A stretch of 64,000 nucleotides of DNA from Roseateles oligotrophus (GCF_014204525.1 NZ_JACHLP010000004.1:434001-498000); one strand, 5' to 3'; positions 21,522 through 30,813 are shown, counted from the stretch's first letter. Translations and numbers: made by a program. Notes: a model not told the origin generated them from the sequence alone.

Positions 21522-21935
21522 TTGAATCTCGCAGCTGACATCCAGCAGCGCTTGCTGCAGGCCTCGCTGGCCGCCCGCGCGCATTCGCATTCGCCTTACT
21601 CGCGCTATGCCGTGGGTGCGGCGATTCTGGACGAGCAAGGTCGCATCCATATGGGCGCCAATATCGAGAACGCGGCCTACCCGCAAGGCTGGTGCGCCGA
21701 GGCCACGGCCCTGGGTGCGATGGTGATGGCGGGTGGCCGCCAGGTGCGGGCCGTGCTGGTCAGCGGCCCCGGGCCCGACATCATCACGCCCTGCGGCGGC
21801 TGCCGCCAGAAGCTGCGCGAGTTTGCCGGGCCCGAGCTGCTCATCATCGCGGCCGATCCCGGCGGCATCCGCCAGCACTGGACCCTGGCCGAGCTGCTGC
21901 CCTACAGCTTCGGCCCCGACCATCTCAAATTTTGA
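21522..21935 (+). CDS. cdd: Cytidine deaminase
   Basis: 137 residues, the size of the homotetrameric class. It deaminates cytidine and deoxycytidine to uridines. Zinc ligands are Cys58, Cys91 and Cys94, and Glu60 in WCAEATA is the catalytic acid/base; PCGGCRQ holds the second pair. The start is TTG at 21522, directly after the permease stop, with AAGGAG 6 nt upstream; no ATG or GTG fits. Its place in the operon matches nucleoside salvage. Confidence 0.92.
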   Translation: MNLAADIQQRLLQASLAARAHSHSPYSRYAVGAAILDEQGRIHMGANIENAAYPQGWCAEATALGAMVMAGGRQVRAVLVSGPGPDIITPCGGCRQKLREFAGPELLIIAADPGGIRQHWTLAELLPYSFGPDHLKF

Positions 21936-21946
21936 AAGCAGTGAAT

Positions 21947-22792
21947 ATGATCGATAACAAAGCCCTGGACGCCAAGATTGACGCCACCCTTGCCCGCTTG
22001 AACAGCCAGTTTGGCGCCGCCCCCGCCGTGGCCGTGGTGCTGGGCTCGGGCTGGTCGGGCGCCGTCAGCCTGGTGGAGCAGGCTCAGCGCCTGAGCTATG
22101 CCGAGCTGCCGGCCTTTCCTCAACCCAAGGTGGAAGGCCATGTCAACGAGATCGTGCTCGGCCAGATCGGCGCCCAGCGTGTTGTGATGCTGCGTGGCCG
22201 CGCCCACACCTACGAGAGCGGCGACTGCACCGGCATGGCCGGCGCCCTGCGCAGCCTGAAGCGCTGGGGCGTCAAGGTCTTGCTGCAGACCAATGCCTCG
22301 GGCTCGCTGCGCCCCAGCATGCCGCCGGGCAGCCTGATGCTGATCAATGACCACATCAACGCGCCCCAGCGTTCGCCCCTGGTCGGCGAGCCCGGCAGCG
22401 AGCGTTTTGTGGACATGAACCAGGCCTATGACCGCGAGCTGCTGGCCAATGCCAGGCAGGTCGCGGCCCAGACCGGCCAGGTGCTGGGCGAGGGCGTTTA
22501 CTGCTGGGCCTTAGGGCCGCAGTTCGAGACCCCGGCCGAGATCCGCATGTTTGCCGCCTGGGGGGCCGACGCCGTCGGCATGAGCACCGTGCCCGAAACC
22601 ATTCTGGCCCGTCACTGCGGCCTGCGCGTGATGGGCCTGGCCTTGATGACGAATATGGCCGCCGGCCTGTCGGAAGAGGCCCTGACCCATGCCCTGACCC
22701 TGCAGCAGGCCCAGGCCTCGGGCGAGCGCGCCGCCGGCTTCCTGGCCGCCGTGGTCGCCAGCCTGGCCGAGCTGCCCTCGCTGCAGGCCTGA
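21947..22792 (+). CDS. Purine-nucleoside phosphorylase
   Basis: 281 residues, PNP/MTAP type I (trimeric) class. It splits purine nucleosides with phosphate into base and (deoxy)ribose-1-phosphate. VVLGSGWSG near the N terminus binds phosphate. LQTNASGSLRPSM, GPQFETPAEIRM and VGMSTVPETILA are family motifs, and TNMAAG contains the purine-recognising Asn. The ATG at 21947 is the first that precedes the conserved core. It lies 11 nt after cdd and 2 nt before deoC. Confidence 0.92.
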   Translation: MIDNKALDAKIDATLARLNSQFGAAPAVAVVLGSGWSGAVSLVEQAQRLSYAELPAFPQPKVEGHVNEIVLGQIGAQRVVMLRGRAHTYESGDCTGMAGALRSLKRWGVKVLLQTNASGSLRPSMPPGSLMLINDHINAPQRSPLVGEPGSERFVDMNQAYDRELLANARQVAAQTGQVLGEGVYCWALGPQFETPAEIRMFAAWGADAVGMSTVPETILARHCGLRVMGLALMTNMAAGLSEEALTHALTLQQAQASGERAAGFLAAVVASLAELPSLQA

Positions 22793-22794
22793 GC

Positions 22795-23562
22795 ATGAGC
22801 CAACGCAGCCTGAAACAGTCGGCCGCCCTGGCCCTGCAATGCCTGGACCTGACCAGCCTGGGCGAGGCCGACACGGCCGCCGACATCGCGGCCCTGTGCG
22901 CGCGTGCCCAGAGCGCCCATGGCCCGGTGGCCGCCGTCTGCGTGTGGCCGCGTTTTGTGGCCCAGGCCCGGGCGGCGCTGCCGGCCGGCATCAAAGTTGC
23001 GGCCGTGGCCAATTTCCCTGCCGGAGATCTGGATCTGCCCCAGGCCCTGGCCGATGTGCAGGCCATCCTGGCGGCGGGTGGCGACGAGGTCGATGTGGTC
23101 CTGCCTTACCGGGCCTTGCAGGCCGGGCAGCAGCAAGCGGTCAGCGACTTCCTCGCCGGCGTGCGTGCCGCCTGCGCGGGCAAGACGCTCAAGGTCATTA
23201 TCGAAAGCGGCGAGCTGGCGACGCCCGAGCTGATCCGCCTGGCGACCCAGCTGTCGATGGCCGCGGGCGCCGATTTCATCAAGACCAGCACCGGCAAATC
23301 GCCCGTCTCGGCCACGCCCGCGGCCGCGGAGGCCATGCTGGACGAGATCGCCAAGGCCGCCAGGCCCGGCCTTGGCTTCAAGGCCTCGGGTGGCATACGC
23401 ACCGTGCGGGACGCCGAGACCTATCTGGCCCTGGCCGAGCAGGCCCTGGGCGCGGCGGCCCTGCAGCCCGCCCGCCTGCGCTTCGGCGCCAGCGGGTTGC
23501 TGAGCGATATCCTGGCGCTGCTGGACGGCCAATCTGCCGGCGCCCCCGGATCTGGCTACTAG
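22795..23562 (+). CDS. deoC: Deoxyribose-phosphate aldolase
   Basis: 255 residues. It cleaves 2-deoxyribose-5-phosphate to glyceraldehyde-3-phosphate and acetaldehyde. The Schiff-base lysine is Lys163 in FIKTSTGK, the second lysine is Lys196 in GFKASGG, and Asp100 in DEVDVVLPY matches the proton-relay aspartate. It closes the nucleoside operon. No phosphopentomutase or thymidine phosphorylase is present in the window, so ribose-1-phosphate conversion must be encoded elsewhere. Confidence 0.94.
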   Translation: MSQRSLKQSAALALQCLDLTSLGEADTAADIAALCARAQSAHGPVAAVCVWPRFVAQARAALPAGIKVAAVANFPAGDLDLPQALADVQAILAAGGDEVDVVLPYRALQAGQQQAVSDFLAGVRAACAGKTLKVIIESGELATPELIRLATQLSMAAGADFIKTSTGKSPVSATPAAAEAMLDEIAKAARPGLGFKASGGIRTVRDAETYLALAEQALGAAALQPARLRFGASGLLSDILALLDGQSAGAPGSGY

Positions 23563-23615
23563 GCTAGACTCCCGCCCTTTCTTTGTCGTCCCTTACCCGT
23601 TACCGCGCTGTCACC

Positions 23616-24347
23616 ATGTCCGAGCTTCCAGAAAACCCCGCCACGCCCGCTGAGACCGAGGCCGCAGCGGCCCATCCGCAGCGCGCCATCAAGAGCTTTG
23701 TGGTGCGCGCCGGACGCATGGGTTCGGGCCAGGTCAAGGCCTTGGCCGAGCTGGGGCCCAAATTCGTTCTGCCCTTCACCCCGGGCCAGCGCCTGGATGT
23801 GGCCGCCGTGTTCGGCCGCGAGGCGCCGCTGGTGCTGGAGATCGGCTTCGGCATGGGCGACGCCACGGCCAAGATCGCCCAGACCCTGGCCGACCACGAC
23901 TTCCTCGGCTGCGAGGTGCACGAGCCCGGCGTCGGCGCCTTGCTCAAGCATATTGACGAGAAGCAGCTCGGCAATATCCGCATCCTCCAACACGATGCCG
24001 TCGAGGTGCTGGAGCAGATGATTGCGCCCGCCTCGCTGGCCGGCGTGCACATCTTCTTCCCCGACCCCTGGCACAAAAAGCGCCACAACAAGCGCCGCCT
24101 GATCCAGCCGGCTTTTGTGGCCAAGCTGGTCAAACACATCCGCCCGGGCGGCTATCTGCATTGCGCCACCGACTGGGAGCCCTATGCCCAGCAGATGCTG
24201 GAGGTGCTGAGCGCCGAGCCGCTGCTGGAAAACACGGCCACCGGCTACGCTGAAACTCCCAGTTATCGGCCGCTGACCAAATTTGAGAACCGTGGCATCA
24301 AGCTGGGCCATGGCGTCTGGGACCTGGTGTTCCGCCGCAAGCCTTGA
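23616..24347 (+). CDS. trmB: tRNA (guanine-N7)-methyltransferase TrmB
   Basis: 243 residues. It methylates G46 in the variable loop of tRNAs using [15 protein letters not shown] is the SAM-binding motif I, and [16 protein letters not shown] is the TrmB signature. The C-terminal [15 protein letters not shown] is typical. The ATG at 23616 was preferred to an upstream TTG because it begins closer to the usual N terminus. It follows deoC by 53 nt and converges with the DUF1275 gene with no gap. Confidence 0.94.
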   Translation: MSELPENPATPAETEAAAAHPQRAIKSFVVRAGRMGSGQVKALAELGPKFVLPFTPGQRLDVAAVFGREAPLVLEIGFGMGDATAKIAQTLADHDFLGCEVHEPGVGALLKHIDEKQLGNIRILQHDAVEVLEQMIAPASLAGVHIFFPDPWHKKRHNKRRLIQPAFVAKLVKHIRPGGYLHCATDWEPYAQQMLEVLSAEPLLENTATGYAETPSYRPLTKFENRGIKLGHGVWDLVFRRKP

Positions 24348-25094
24348 TCAGCGCTCCACCAAGTCCCCGCGCATGCCGCGCAGCAAGCTGGCCAAGGCCA
24401 GCAGCAAGAGCGCGGCGGCCAGGGGCAGGGTGGCGATGAAGCCCGCGTGCTTGAAGCCCAGAGCACCCGAGATGCCGCCCAAGAAAAAGGCCAGCACCAG
24501 GCTGGCGTGAATGCGCAGGCGGCGCCGGTCGGCGCGCACCTGCTCGGCCTGCTTGCCTTGGTTCCAGTAGATCAGGCGGCCCAATTCCAGGCCCAGATCG
24601 GTCAGCAGACCGGTGACATGGGTGGTGCGAATCTCGGCCTTGGAGATCTTGGTGATCAGGGCATTCTGCAAACCCATCACAAAGCACAGCAGCAAGGTGG
24701 TCAGCGAGACCCGTTCGATCTGCTGCGGCAGCAACTGGCTGCCAACCAGGCCAAAGACCAGCAGCAGCACGGCCTCCAGCAGCAGCGTGGGCACATAGGT
24801 CCAAGCCGGGAAATTGCGGCGGCTGTAATTGACCATCAAAGCTGTGCTGCCCGCTCCGGTCACGAAAGCCGCCACGGCCACCAGGGCGCTGATGGCCAGG
24901 GCCAGATGGCCCAAGGCCAATGCATCGGTCGCACCCGAGACCAGGCCCGTCATATGCGAGGTGTACTGGCCTACGGCCAGAAAGCCGCCGGCGTTGAGCG
25001 CGCCCGCCACAAAGGCCAGGCCCGCGCCCAGATGCAGATTGGCGCGCGGGCTGCGCACCGGCGAGGTCAGATCGGCGAGGTAGTTGACGGGCAT
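24348..25094 (-). CDS. DUF1275 (YoaK-like) family membrane protein
   Basis: 248 residues with about six membrane segments. AGALNAGGFLAVGQYTSHMTG near the N terminus (key part GGFLAVGQ-YTSHMTG) and MGLQNALITKISKAEIRTTHVTG-like sequence (key part QNALI, RTTHVTG) are the DUF1275 hallmarks. The family's function is not settled. It is a single gene that ends back-to-back with trmB and lies 65 nt from coaBC, which is transcribed away from it. Confidence 0.9.
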   Translation of the reverse strand: MPVNYLADLTSPVRSPRANLHLGAGLAFVAGALNAGGFLAVGQYTSHMTGLVSGATDALALGHLALAISALVAVAAFVTGAGSTALMVNYSRRNFPAWTYVPTLLLEAVLLLVFGLVGSQLLPQQIERVSLTTLLLCFVMGLQNALITKISKAEIRTTHVTGLLTDLGLELGRLIYWNQGKQAEQVRADRRRLRIHASLVLAFFLGGISGALGFKHAGFIATLPLAAALLLLALASLLRGMRGDLVER

Positions 25095-25159
25095 GGGTCA
25101 AGCATACGGGATGCGGTCTGCGCCCTGGGGGTGGTGGCCAGCCTGCTAGAGTGCGGCCC

Positions 25160-26383
25160 ATGTCTGAAACCACTCCTCTTCAACTGGCCGGCAAGCATGT
25201 CTTGCTCGGCCTCTCGGGCGGCATCGCCTGCTACAAGAGCGCCGAGCTGATCCGCCTGCTGAGCAAGGCCGGTGCCACCGTGCAGGTCGTGATGACGGCC
25301 GCGGCCGAGCAGTTCATTACCGCCGTCACCTTGCAAGCCTTGTCGGGCCGCGCCGTTGTCACCAGCCAGTGGGATGCGCGCGAGCCCAATAATATGGCCC
25401 ACATCAATCTGGGCCGCGAGGCCGATCTGATGCTGATCGCCCCGGCCAGCGCCGACTTCCTCGCCAAGCTGGCCCAGGGCCGCGCCGACGAATTGCTGAG
25501 CCTGACGGCCCTGGCGCGCCCGCTGGAGCGCTGCCCCCTGGCCGTGGCCCCGGCCATGAACCGCGAGATGTGGGCCCACCCGGCCACCCAGCGCAATATC
25601 GCCCAGCTCAAGGCCGACGGCACCTTGATCCTCGGCCCCGACGCGGGCGACCAGGCCTGCGGCGAGGTGGGCGACGGCCGCATGCTGGAGGCGGCCGATC
25701 TGCTGGAGGAGGTGCTAGCCATCTTCCAGCCCAAGCTGCTGGCCGGGCGCAAGCTCTTGATCACCGCCGGCCCGACCTTTGAGCCCATCGATCCGGTGCG
25801 CGGCATTACCAATCTGTCCAGCGGCAAGATGGGTTTTGCCATCGCCCGCGCGGCCCGCGAGGCCGGCGCCGAGGTGACTTTGGTGGCCGGCCCCGTGCAT
25901 CTGGCCACGCCGCGCGGCGTGACCCGCATCGATGTGCAAAGCGCCCAGCAGATGTTCGACGCCGTGCTGCCGCTGGCGCCGGCGCAAGACCTGTTTGTGG
26001 CCACGGCCGCGGTGGCCGATTGGCGGCCGGCACAGAGCAGCGCTCAGAAGATCAAGAAAGACGGCAGCGGCAGCGCGCCCAGCATCGCCATGTGCGAGAA
26101 CCCCGACATCCTGGCCAGCGTGGCCGCCTTGCCCGCGCCACCTTTCTGCGTGGGCTTTGCGGCCGAGAGCGAAAATCTCGCCGCCCATGCCCGCGCCAAG
26201 CGCCTGCGCAAGAAGGTGCCCTTGCTGGTCGGCAATGTCGGCCCGGCCACCTTCGGCCAGGACCACAATGCCTTGCTGCTGGTGGACGCCGAGGGCGAGC
26301 GCGAAATTCCCCACAACGACAAACAAAGCCTGGCCCGCGAGTTGATCGCGGACATCGCCCGGCGCCTGAATGCAAAACAATGA
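25160..26383 (+). CDS. coaBC: Bifunctional phosphopantothenoylcysteine decarboxylase/synthetase CoaBC
   Basis: 407 residues. The N-terminal CoaC half (about 1-190) is a flavoprotein decarboxylase with [16 protein letters not shown] and the active-site Cys in [13 protein letters not shown]. The C-terminal CoaB half (about 195-407) ligates cysteine to 4'-phosphopantothenate using [13 protein letters not shown] and KIKKDG are its landmarks. It makes 4'-phosphopantetheine for coenzyme A. The stop overlaps the dut ATG by 4 nt, a pairing common in proteobacteria. Confidence 0.95.
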   Translation: MSETTPLQLAGKHVLLGLSGGIACYKSAELIRLLSKAGATVQVVMTAAAEQFITAVTLQALSGRAVVTSQWDAREPNNMAHINLGREADLMLIAPASADFLAKLAQGRADELLSLTALARPLERCPLAVAPAMNREMWAHPATQRNIAQLKADGTLILGPDAGDQACGEVGDGRMLEAADLLEEVLAIFQPKLLAGRKLLITAGPTFEPIDPVRGITNLSSGKMGFAIARAAREAGAEVTLVAGPVHLATPRGVTRIDVQSAQQMFDAVLPLAPAQDLFVATAAVADWRPAQSSAQKIKKDGSGSAPSIAMCENPDILASVAALPAPPFCVGFAAESENLAAHARAKRLRKKVPLLVGNVGPATFGQDHNALLLVDAEGEREIPHNDKQSLARELIADIARRLNAKQ

Positions 26384-26838
26384 CCCAGACCACCGTTGAC
26401 CTCAAAGTGCTCGATGCCCGCATGGCCGAGCAAATCCCCAGTTATGCCACGCCCGGCAGCGCCGGCCTGGACCTGCGCGCCTGCCTGGATGCGCCCGTGA
26501 CTCTGGAGCCCGGCCAGACTTTTCTTGTGCCCACCGGCCTGGCCATCCACATCAACGACCCCGGCCTGGCCGCCATCATCCTGCCGCGCTCCGGCCTGGG
26601 CCACAAGCATGGCATCGTGCTGGGCAATCTGGTCGGCCTGATCGACAGCGATTACCAGGGCCAGCTGATGGTGAGCTGCTGGAACCGCGGCCAGACGGCC
26701 TTCGTGATCCAACCCCTGGAGCGCATCGCCCAACTGGTGCTGGTGCCGGTGGTGCAGGCGGCCTTTCGCCGCGTCGAAGACTTTGCCGATGCCTCGCAGC
26801 GGGGCGAGGGCGGGTTTGGGTCTACGGGTAAGGCTTGA
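26380..26838 (+). CDS. dut: dUTP diphosphatase
   Basis: 152 residues, the usual length of trimeric dUTPases. All five motifs are present: [30 protein letters not shown] with the catalytic Asp, [10 protein letters not shown] and [10 protein letters not shown] at the flexible tail. It hydrolyses dUTP to dUMP and pyrophosphate, keeping uracil out of DNA. It overlaps coaBC by 4 nt and converges with the toxin gene, leaving a 1-nt gap. Confidence 0.95.
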   Translation: MTQTTVDLKVLDARMAEQIPSYATPGSAGLDLRACLDAPVTLEPGQTFLVPTGLAIHINDPGLAAIILPRSGLGHKHGIVLGNLVGLIDSDYQGQLMVSCWNRGQTAFVIQPLERIAQLVLVPVVQAAFRRVEDFADASQRGEGGFGSTGKA

Positions 26839-26839
26839 A

Positions 26840-27178
26840 TCAAGCGCTCAGCAGGCGCCGCGTCAGCAGGGCTTGCATATCGCGTCGGCCATCGGCGATC
26901 AGGTAGATCAGGACTTGTGCTGCCAGCACCCGGTAGATCACGCGATAGGGCTTGAACATGGTTTGCCGGTATTCGCGCAGACCCAGGGCCAGCAGTTCTC
27001 TGGGAATGCTGCCGCGCTCGGGAAATTGCTGCAGGCTGGCAATGACGAGCGTCAATTCGTCCAGCACATGATTGGCGCTGGCGCTGCAATCGTACTCGGC
27101 GATGTAGTCGTAGATGGCTTCAAGATCCCGCTCGGCGCCCGCCGTCAGCAAGACCTCGTAGCTGCGCGCCGCGGCCAT
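26840..27178 (-). CDS. ParE/RelE family toxin
   Basis: 112 residues. ERDLEAIYDYIAEYD, then SLQQFPERGSIPREL, then YRQTMFKPYRVIYRVLAAQVLIYLIADGRRD-type sequence (key part YRVIYRV, IADGRRDM) fit the ParE/RelE superfamily. The ParE-like features favour a gyrase-targeting toxin over an mRNA interferase, but this is not certain. Its ATG shares one base with the stop of the antitoxin gene (TGATG), the standard order of antitoxin then toxin. Confidence 0.88.
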   Translation of the reverse strand: MAAARSYEVLLTAGAERDLEAIYDYIAEYDCSASANHVLDELTLVIASLQQFPERGSIPRELLALGLREYRQTMFKPYRVIYRVLAAQVLIYLIADGRRDMQALLTRRLLSA

Positions 27179-27453
27179 CAGCGTGCCGGGTGCTTGGCCC
27201 GCAGGCGCGCGACCACCTGGGCGGCCGGTTTGAGCTTGCCTTCGGCAATCTCCTGGTTGCCCAAGGCCAGAATCTTCAGCAAGGCCAGGGTTTCCTGGGT
27301 CTCTTCATACGAGGCCACATCTTGCAGCACCGCCTTGGCTTCACCGTTCTGGGTGATGACGATGGGTTGCCGCTCCTGGCACAGCAGGCTCAGTACCTCG
27401 GCCGCATTGGCCTTGAGGTAGCTGATGGGCTTGATTTGACTGGTGTAACGCAT
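27178..27453 (-). CDS. Phd/YefM family antitoxin
   Basis: 91 residues. The N-terminal half (ISYLKANAAEVLSLLCQERQPIVITQNGEAKAVL, key part LKANAAEVL and ITQNGEAKAVL) is the Phd/YefM DNA-binding fold. The C-terminal part would wrap the toxin. It is likely to neutralise the downstream ParE-like toxin and repress the operon. A GACTA/TAGTC dyad lies about 30 nt upstream. It is a compact, chromosomal type II module with GC similar to its surroundings. Confidence 0.88.
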   Translation of the reverse strand: MRYTSQIKPISYLKANAAEVLSLLCQERQPIVITQNGEAKAVLQDVASYEETQETLALLKILALGNQEIAEGKLKPAAQVVARLRAKHPAR

Positions 27454-27482
27454 GAGGAGGCCTTTCGCATTTGACGCGGGAT

Positions 27483-27496
27483 GACTAAATATAGTC
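27483..27496. promoter_or_regulatory. Dyad upstream of the toxin-antitoxin genes
   Basis: GACTA-AATA-TAGTC lies in a short AT-rich stretch 30 nt before the antitoxin start codon. Antitoxins of the Phd/YefM class repress at such palindromes, so it is a candidate operator overlapping the promoter. Confidence 0.45.
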
Positions 27497-27522
27497 TTTA
27501 TTTGGCCTTGTGACTCAGGGTG

Positions 27523-28044
27523 TCAATGAAGGGGTTCGTCCGCTGGCGCCCCGCCGATCACGCTGAACACGGCCTCGCCCAGCGAGCCGGCCTCGATCTC
27601 GGCCTCGCTGGCGGCGCGCACCTCCAGCACTTTCAGATGCATGCGCAGGCCGATGCCGGCCAGGGGGTGGTTGCCGTCCAGCACCACATGCTCGGGGTAG
27701 ACGTCGGTGATGGTGTAGAGCGCGTGCTCGGGCATGTCCGGCGTGGCCGCGCCCTCGGGCAGGCCTTCGAGCTGCATGCCGGGCTCGACCTCGTCGGGGA
27801 AGAGGCTGCGCGATTCGAAGCAGACCAGGCTGGAGTCGTAGTCGCCAAAGGCTTCTTCGGGTTGCAGGGCCAGGCTGACGGCGTAGCCGGCTTGCTGGTC
27901 CAGCAGGGCCTCCTCGACCTTGGCAAACAGATCGCTGCCACCGTAGAAAAACTCCAGCGGCTCGGCCAGTTCGTCGATCATTTGGCCTTGGGCATCTTCA
28001 AGTCGCCAGCTCAGGGCGACCACACAGGGGGCAGAAATTTTCAT
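27523..28044 (-). CDS. SlyD-like FKBP-type peptidyl-prolyl isomerase
   Basis: 173 residues. The short FKBP fold with an insert-in-flap arrangement is visible: MIDELAEPLEFFYGG, then EEALLDQQAGYAV, EEAFGDYD, and the flap-closing DGNHPLAGIGLRMHLKVLEV (key part DGNHPLAG). The SlyD class combines proline isomerase and chaperone activity in the cytosol. The His/Cys-rich metal tail of E. coli SlyD is missing; the tail here is short and ends in EPLH. It follows the histidine kinase by 12 nt and may be co-transcribed with it. Confidence 0.9.
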   Translation of the reverse strand: MKISAPCVVALSWRLEDAQGQMIDELAEPLEFFYGGSDLFAKVEEALLDQQAGYAVSLALQPEEAFGDYDSSLVCFESRSLFPDEVEPGMQLEGLPEGAATPDMPEHALYTITDVYPEHVVLDGNHPLAGIGLRMHLKVLEVRAASEAEIEAGSLGEAVFSVIGGAPADEPLH

Positions 28045-28056
28045 GCCTGCATTGTT

Positions 28057-29412
28057 TCACAGGCTTCCCGGCGCCGTGGCAAAGCGCAGCAGGGCCTGGC
28101 AGCCGGGGTCGTTCGGCCGATTGCTCAGGGCGAGGCTGCCCTGGTGGGCCTCGGCGATGCGCCGCGCCAGCACCAGGCCGATGCCGCTGCCCTGCGGCTT
28201 GGTGGTGTAGAAGGGCACGAAGAGATTGGCCGCGTTGGCGATGCCGCAGCCCTGGTCCAGCAGGCGCAGTTCCAAAGGCTGGGCCTGCACCTGCAGGCGC
28301 AGCGGCGCGCCACCGGCTTCGATGCCGTTCTGCAGCAGATTGATCAGCATCTGCTCGATCTGCACCGGGTCGCCGAAAAAAGGTAGCTCGCCCTCGCCCA
28401 GGCCGCTTAGCTCCAGCCGCGCCTGCGGCAGCAAGGCGGGCAGGCGGCGCAGCAGGGCGGCCAGGTCAAAGCGCTGCTTGTGCGGCTCGGGCAGGCGGGC
28501 CAGCTGGGCATAGCGCTGTACAAACTCGCCCAGATGGCGGGCGCGGTCACGGATCAAGGCCAGGGACTCTTCGGCATCCTGGCGCCAGTCGGCGCTGATC
28601 GCCTGGCCCTGCCCCTGTTTTTGCAGGCCCTGGCTCAGCATCTCGCTCAGGCTGGCGATGGGGGCCAGGGAGTTGTTGACCTCATGGCTCAGCACCCGCA
28701 GCAGGCGCTGCCAGGCTTGCAACTCCTCCTCGCGCAGGACCTGCTTGAGATCGGTGACGAAGAGCAGACGATGCTGGGCCGGCTTGTCCTGACTCTGGCC
28801 GGGCATGGCATAGGCCTGGCGGCGCAGGCGCCACAGGCCGGCGGCACCGGGAAAGACATGCTCGCACAGCGGCTCGGTGTCGGCCTGCAATAGCGCCGCC
28901 AGGCCCAGGCTGCGCGCGTCCCGGCCCAGGGCTTGCGCGGCCTCGCATTGCAGCAGGCGCAGGGCGCTGGGGTTGGCCAGTTGCAGGTGGTCCTGGCCGT
29001 CGAAGGCGAACACCGCCACATCCAGTTGCTGCAGCACGTTTTCGGCCAGGCTCAGCGCCGCCAGCGCCTGCTGGCGCTGCTGGTGCAGGCCGTCCACCAG
29101 GCGGTTGATCTGCTCGCCCAGCAAGTCCTCGGGGCCGGCACGGCGCAGGCGCTGCTGGTACTCGCCAGCGATCACGCCCTCGATCACATTGCCCAGCAGC
29201 AGGCGCTGGAACTCCGCCCGCTCGCGCAAGCGCCAGGCCATGCCCAGCCAGGCGGCGCCGGCCAGGCAGAGCAGCAAGATCTTGGGGTAGATGGACCAGG
29301 CCTGCTGGCTCAGCAGATAGGCGGCCAGCAGCAGGGCGGGCGCGCCGCCGGCCAGCGCCCGCAGGAATTGCGCCTGGGCGAAGCCTTGTTTGCCTTGGCT
29401 GCGTGGGCTCAC
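28057..29412 (-). CDS. NtrY-like sensor histidine kinase
   Basis: 451 residues. Two membrane helices sit at about 20-36 and 43-60 with almost no periplasmic loop, then a PAS-like region at about 115-220. The H box LSHEVNNSLAPI places the phosphorylated His at 243. The N box is LINLLQNGIEA, and DQGCGI, FVPFYTTK and GSGIGLVLARR form the ATP lid. With so little outside the membrane, it probably senses a membrane or cytosolic signal. Its start overlaps the response regulator stop by 4 nt. Confidence 0.92.
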   Translation of the reverse strand: MSPRSQGKQGFAQAQFLRALAGGAPALLLAAYLLSQQAWSIYPKILLLCLAGAAWLGMAWRLRERAEFQRLLLGNVIEGVIAGEYQQRLRRAGPEDLLGEQINRLVDGLHQQRQQALAALSLAENVLQQLDVAVFAFDGQDHLQLANPSALRLLQCEAAQALGRDARSLGLAALLQADTEPLCEHVFPGAAGLWRLRRQAYAMPGQSQDKPAQHRLLFVTDLKQVLREEELQAWQRLLRVLSHEVNNSLAPIASLSEMLSQGLQKQGQGQAISADWRQDAEESLALIRDRARHLGEFVQRYAQLARLPEPHKQRFDLAALLRRLPALLPQARLELSGLGEGELPFFGDPVQIEQMLINLLQNGIEAGGAPLRLQVQAQPLELRLLDQGCGIANAANLFVPFYTTKPQGSGIGLVLARRIAEAHQGSLALSNRPNDPGCQALLRFATAPGSL

Positions 29413-30785
29413 AGCTGGTGTTTTTCCAGACGGCGGTAAAAGGCCGAGCGGCTCAGGCCCAGGGTCTGGGCCGCAGCCAAGGCATTGCCCTGGCTGCGCT
29501 GCAAGGCCTTGCGGATCAGCAGCTTCTCGGCCTCGTCCAGGGTCAGCTGCTCCAGCTCCCGGGCCGGTGCATGGGCTTGGGGCTGCAGGCCCAGATCGGC
29601 GGCCTCGATGGCGTCGCCCGGGCTCAGCAGGCAGGCTCTTTCCAGGCAGTGGCTCAGCTCGCGCACATTGCCGGGCCAGGCATGGTTCAGCAAGGCCTGC
29701 CTGGCGGACTCGGCCAGGGCCAGCGCGGGCCGCTGATAGCGGCGGGCGTGGCCGGCCAGAAAGTGCTGGGCCAGCAGAAGGATGTCGGCGCCGCGCTCGC
29801 GCAGCGGCGGCAGATGCAGCTGCACGCTATTGAGCCGGTAGAGCAGGTCGCGGCGGAACAGGCCCTGGCTCACCAGCTGATCCAGGTCGGCATTGGTGGC
29901 GCTGATCAGGCGGACCTGGGCCCGGCGCGGCGTGGCCGAGCCCAGGCGCTCGAACGCCCCGCTCTCCAGCACCCGCAAGAGCTTGGCCTGCTGGGCCAGC
30001 GGGATATTGCCCACCTCGTCCAGGAACAGGGTGCCGCCATCGGCCAGCTCGAAGCGGCCCAGCCGGGTCTGGCGCGCATCGGTGAAGGCGCCGCGCTCAA
30101 CACCGAACAGCTCGCTTTCGAACAAGGTGTCGGGGATGGCGCCCATATTCAGGCTGATGAAGGGGCCGCCGGCTTTATGGTTTTGGCGGTGGATGGCCTG
30201 GGCTAGCTGGCTTTTGCCGGTGCCGTTCTCGCCGGTGATCAGCAGATTCACATCGGCCGCCGCCACGGCCGCCACCCGCCGCATCAGGCCCAGCAAGGCC
30301 GGGGACTGGCCCAGCCAGGCTTGCTCGGTGCTGTCGGCCTGCAGCAAGGCGTTCTCGGCCGCCAGGCGCGCGGCTTGCTGGCGGCTGCTGTGCAAGCTCA
30401 GCTGATTGCGCAGCACGGCGGCCAGGCGGGTGTTGTCCCAGGGTTTTTCGATGAAATCATTGGCGCCCAGCTGCAGGGCCTGCACCGCCAGCGGGATGCT
30501 GCCCCAGGCCGTCATCGCGACGATGGGCAGCAGGGCGGATTGGGCACGCGCCTGGCGTATCAGCGCCAGGCCTTCCTCGCCCGAGGTGGTGTCGCGGGCG
30601 TAGTTGAGATCGGCCAGCAGCAGGCCGACCGCGCCCTGGGCCAGCTCGGCCAGGGCTTCTTGCGGCGAGGCCACCAGCACGCTGCTCAGGCCCTCGCTTT
30701 TCAGGAACAGGCGCAGGGCCGCCCGCACGGCCGCGTCGTCATCGGCGACGAGGATGGGCGCGTTCGGGCTTGGGCTGGCTTCCAT
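29409..30785 (-). CDS. Sigma-54-dependent response regulator (NtrC family)
   Basis: About 458 residues. An N-terminal receiver has the DDD acidic pocket and phosphoacceptor Asp in LLLADLNYA. The AAA+ domain has Walker A GENGTGKS, the sigma-54-contact loop GAFTDA (canonical GAFTGA), and Walker B GGTLFLDEVG. The C-terminal Fis-type helix-turn-helix is LAAAQTLGLSRSAFYRRL. The ATG at 30785 gives the usual short lead before the receiver; an ATG 21 nt upstream is also possible but lies right after a terminator. It very likely activates the sigma-54 promoter of the neighbouring ABC exporter. Confidence 0.92.
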   Translation of the reverse strand: MEASPSPNAPILVADDDAAVRAALRLFLKSEGLSSVLVASPQEALAELAQGAVGLLLADLNYARDTTSGEEGLALIRQARAQSALLPIVAMTAWGSIPLAVQALQLGANDFIEKPWDNTRLAAVLRNQLSLHSSRQQAARLAAENALLQADSTEQAWLGQSPALLGLMRRVAAVAAADVNLLITGENGTGKSQLAQAIHRQNHKAGGPFISLNMGAIPDTLFESELFGVERGAFTDARQTRLGRFELADGGTLFLDEVGNIPLAQQAKLLRVLESGAFERLGSATPRRAQVRLISATNADLDQLVSQGLFRRDLLYRLNSVQLHLPPLRERGADILLLAQHFLAGHARRYQRPALALAESARQALLNHAWPGNVRELSHCLERACLLSPGDAIEAADLGLQPQAHAPARELEQLTLDEAEKLLIRKALQRSQGNALAAAQTLGLSRSAFYRRLEKHQL

Positions 30786-30813
30786 GCTGCTGAAGTATCG
30801 AGTCATTGTGGGG

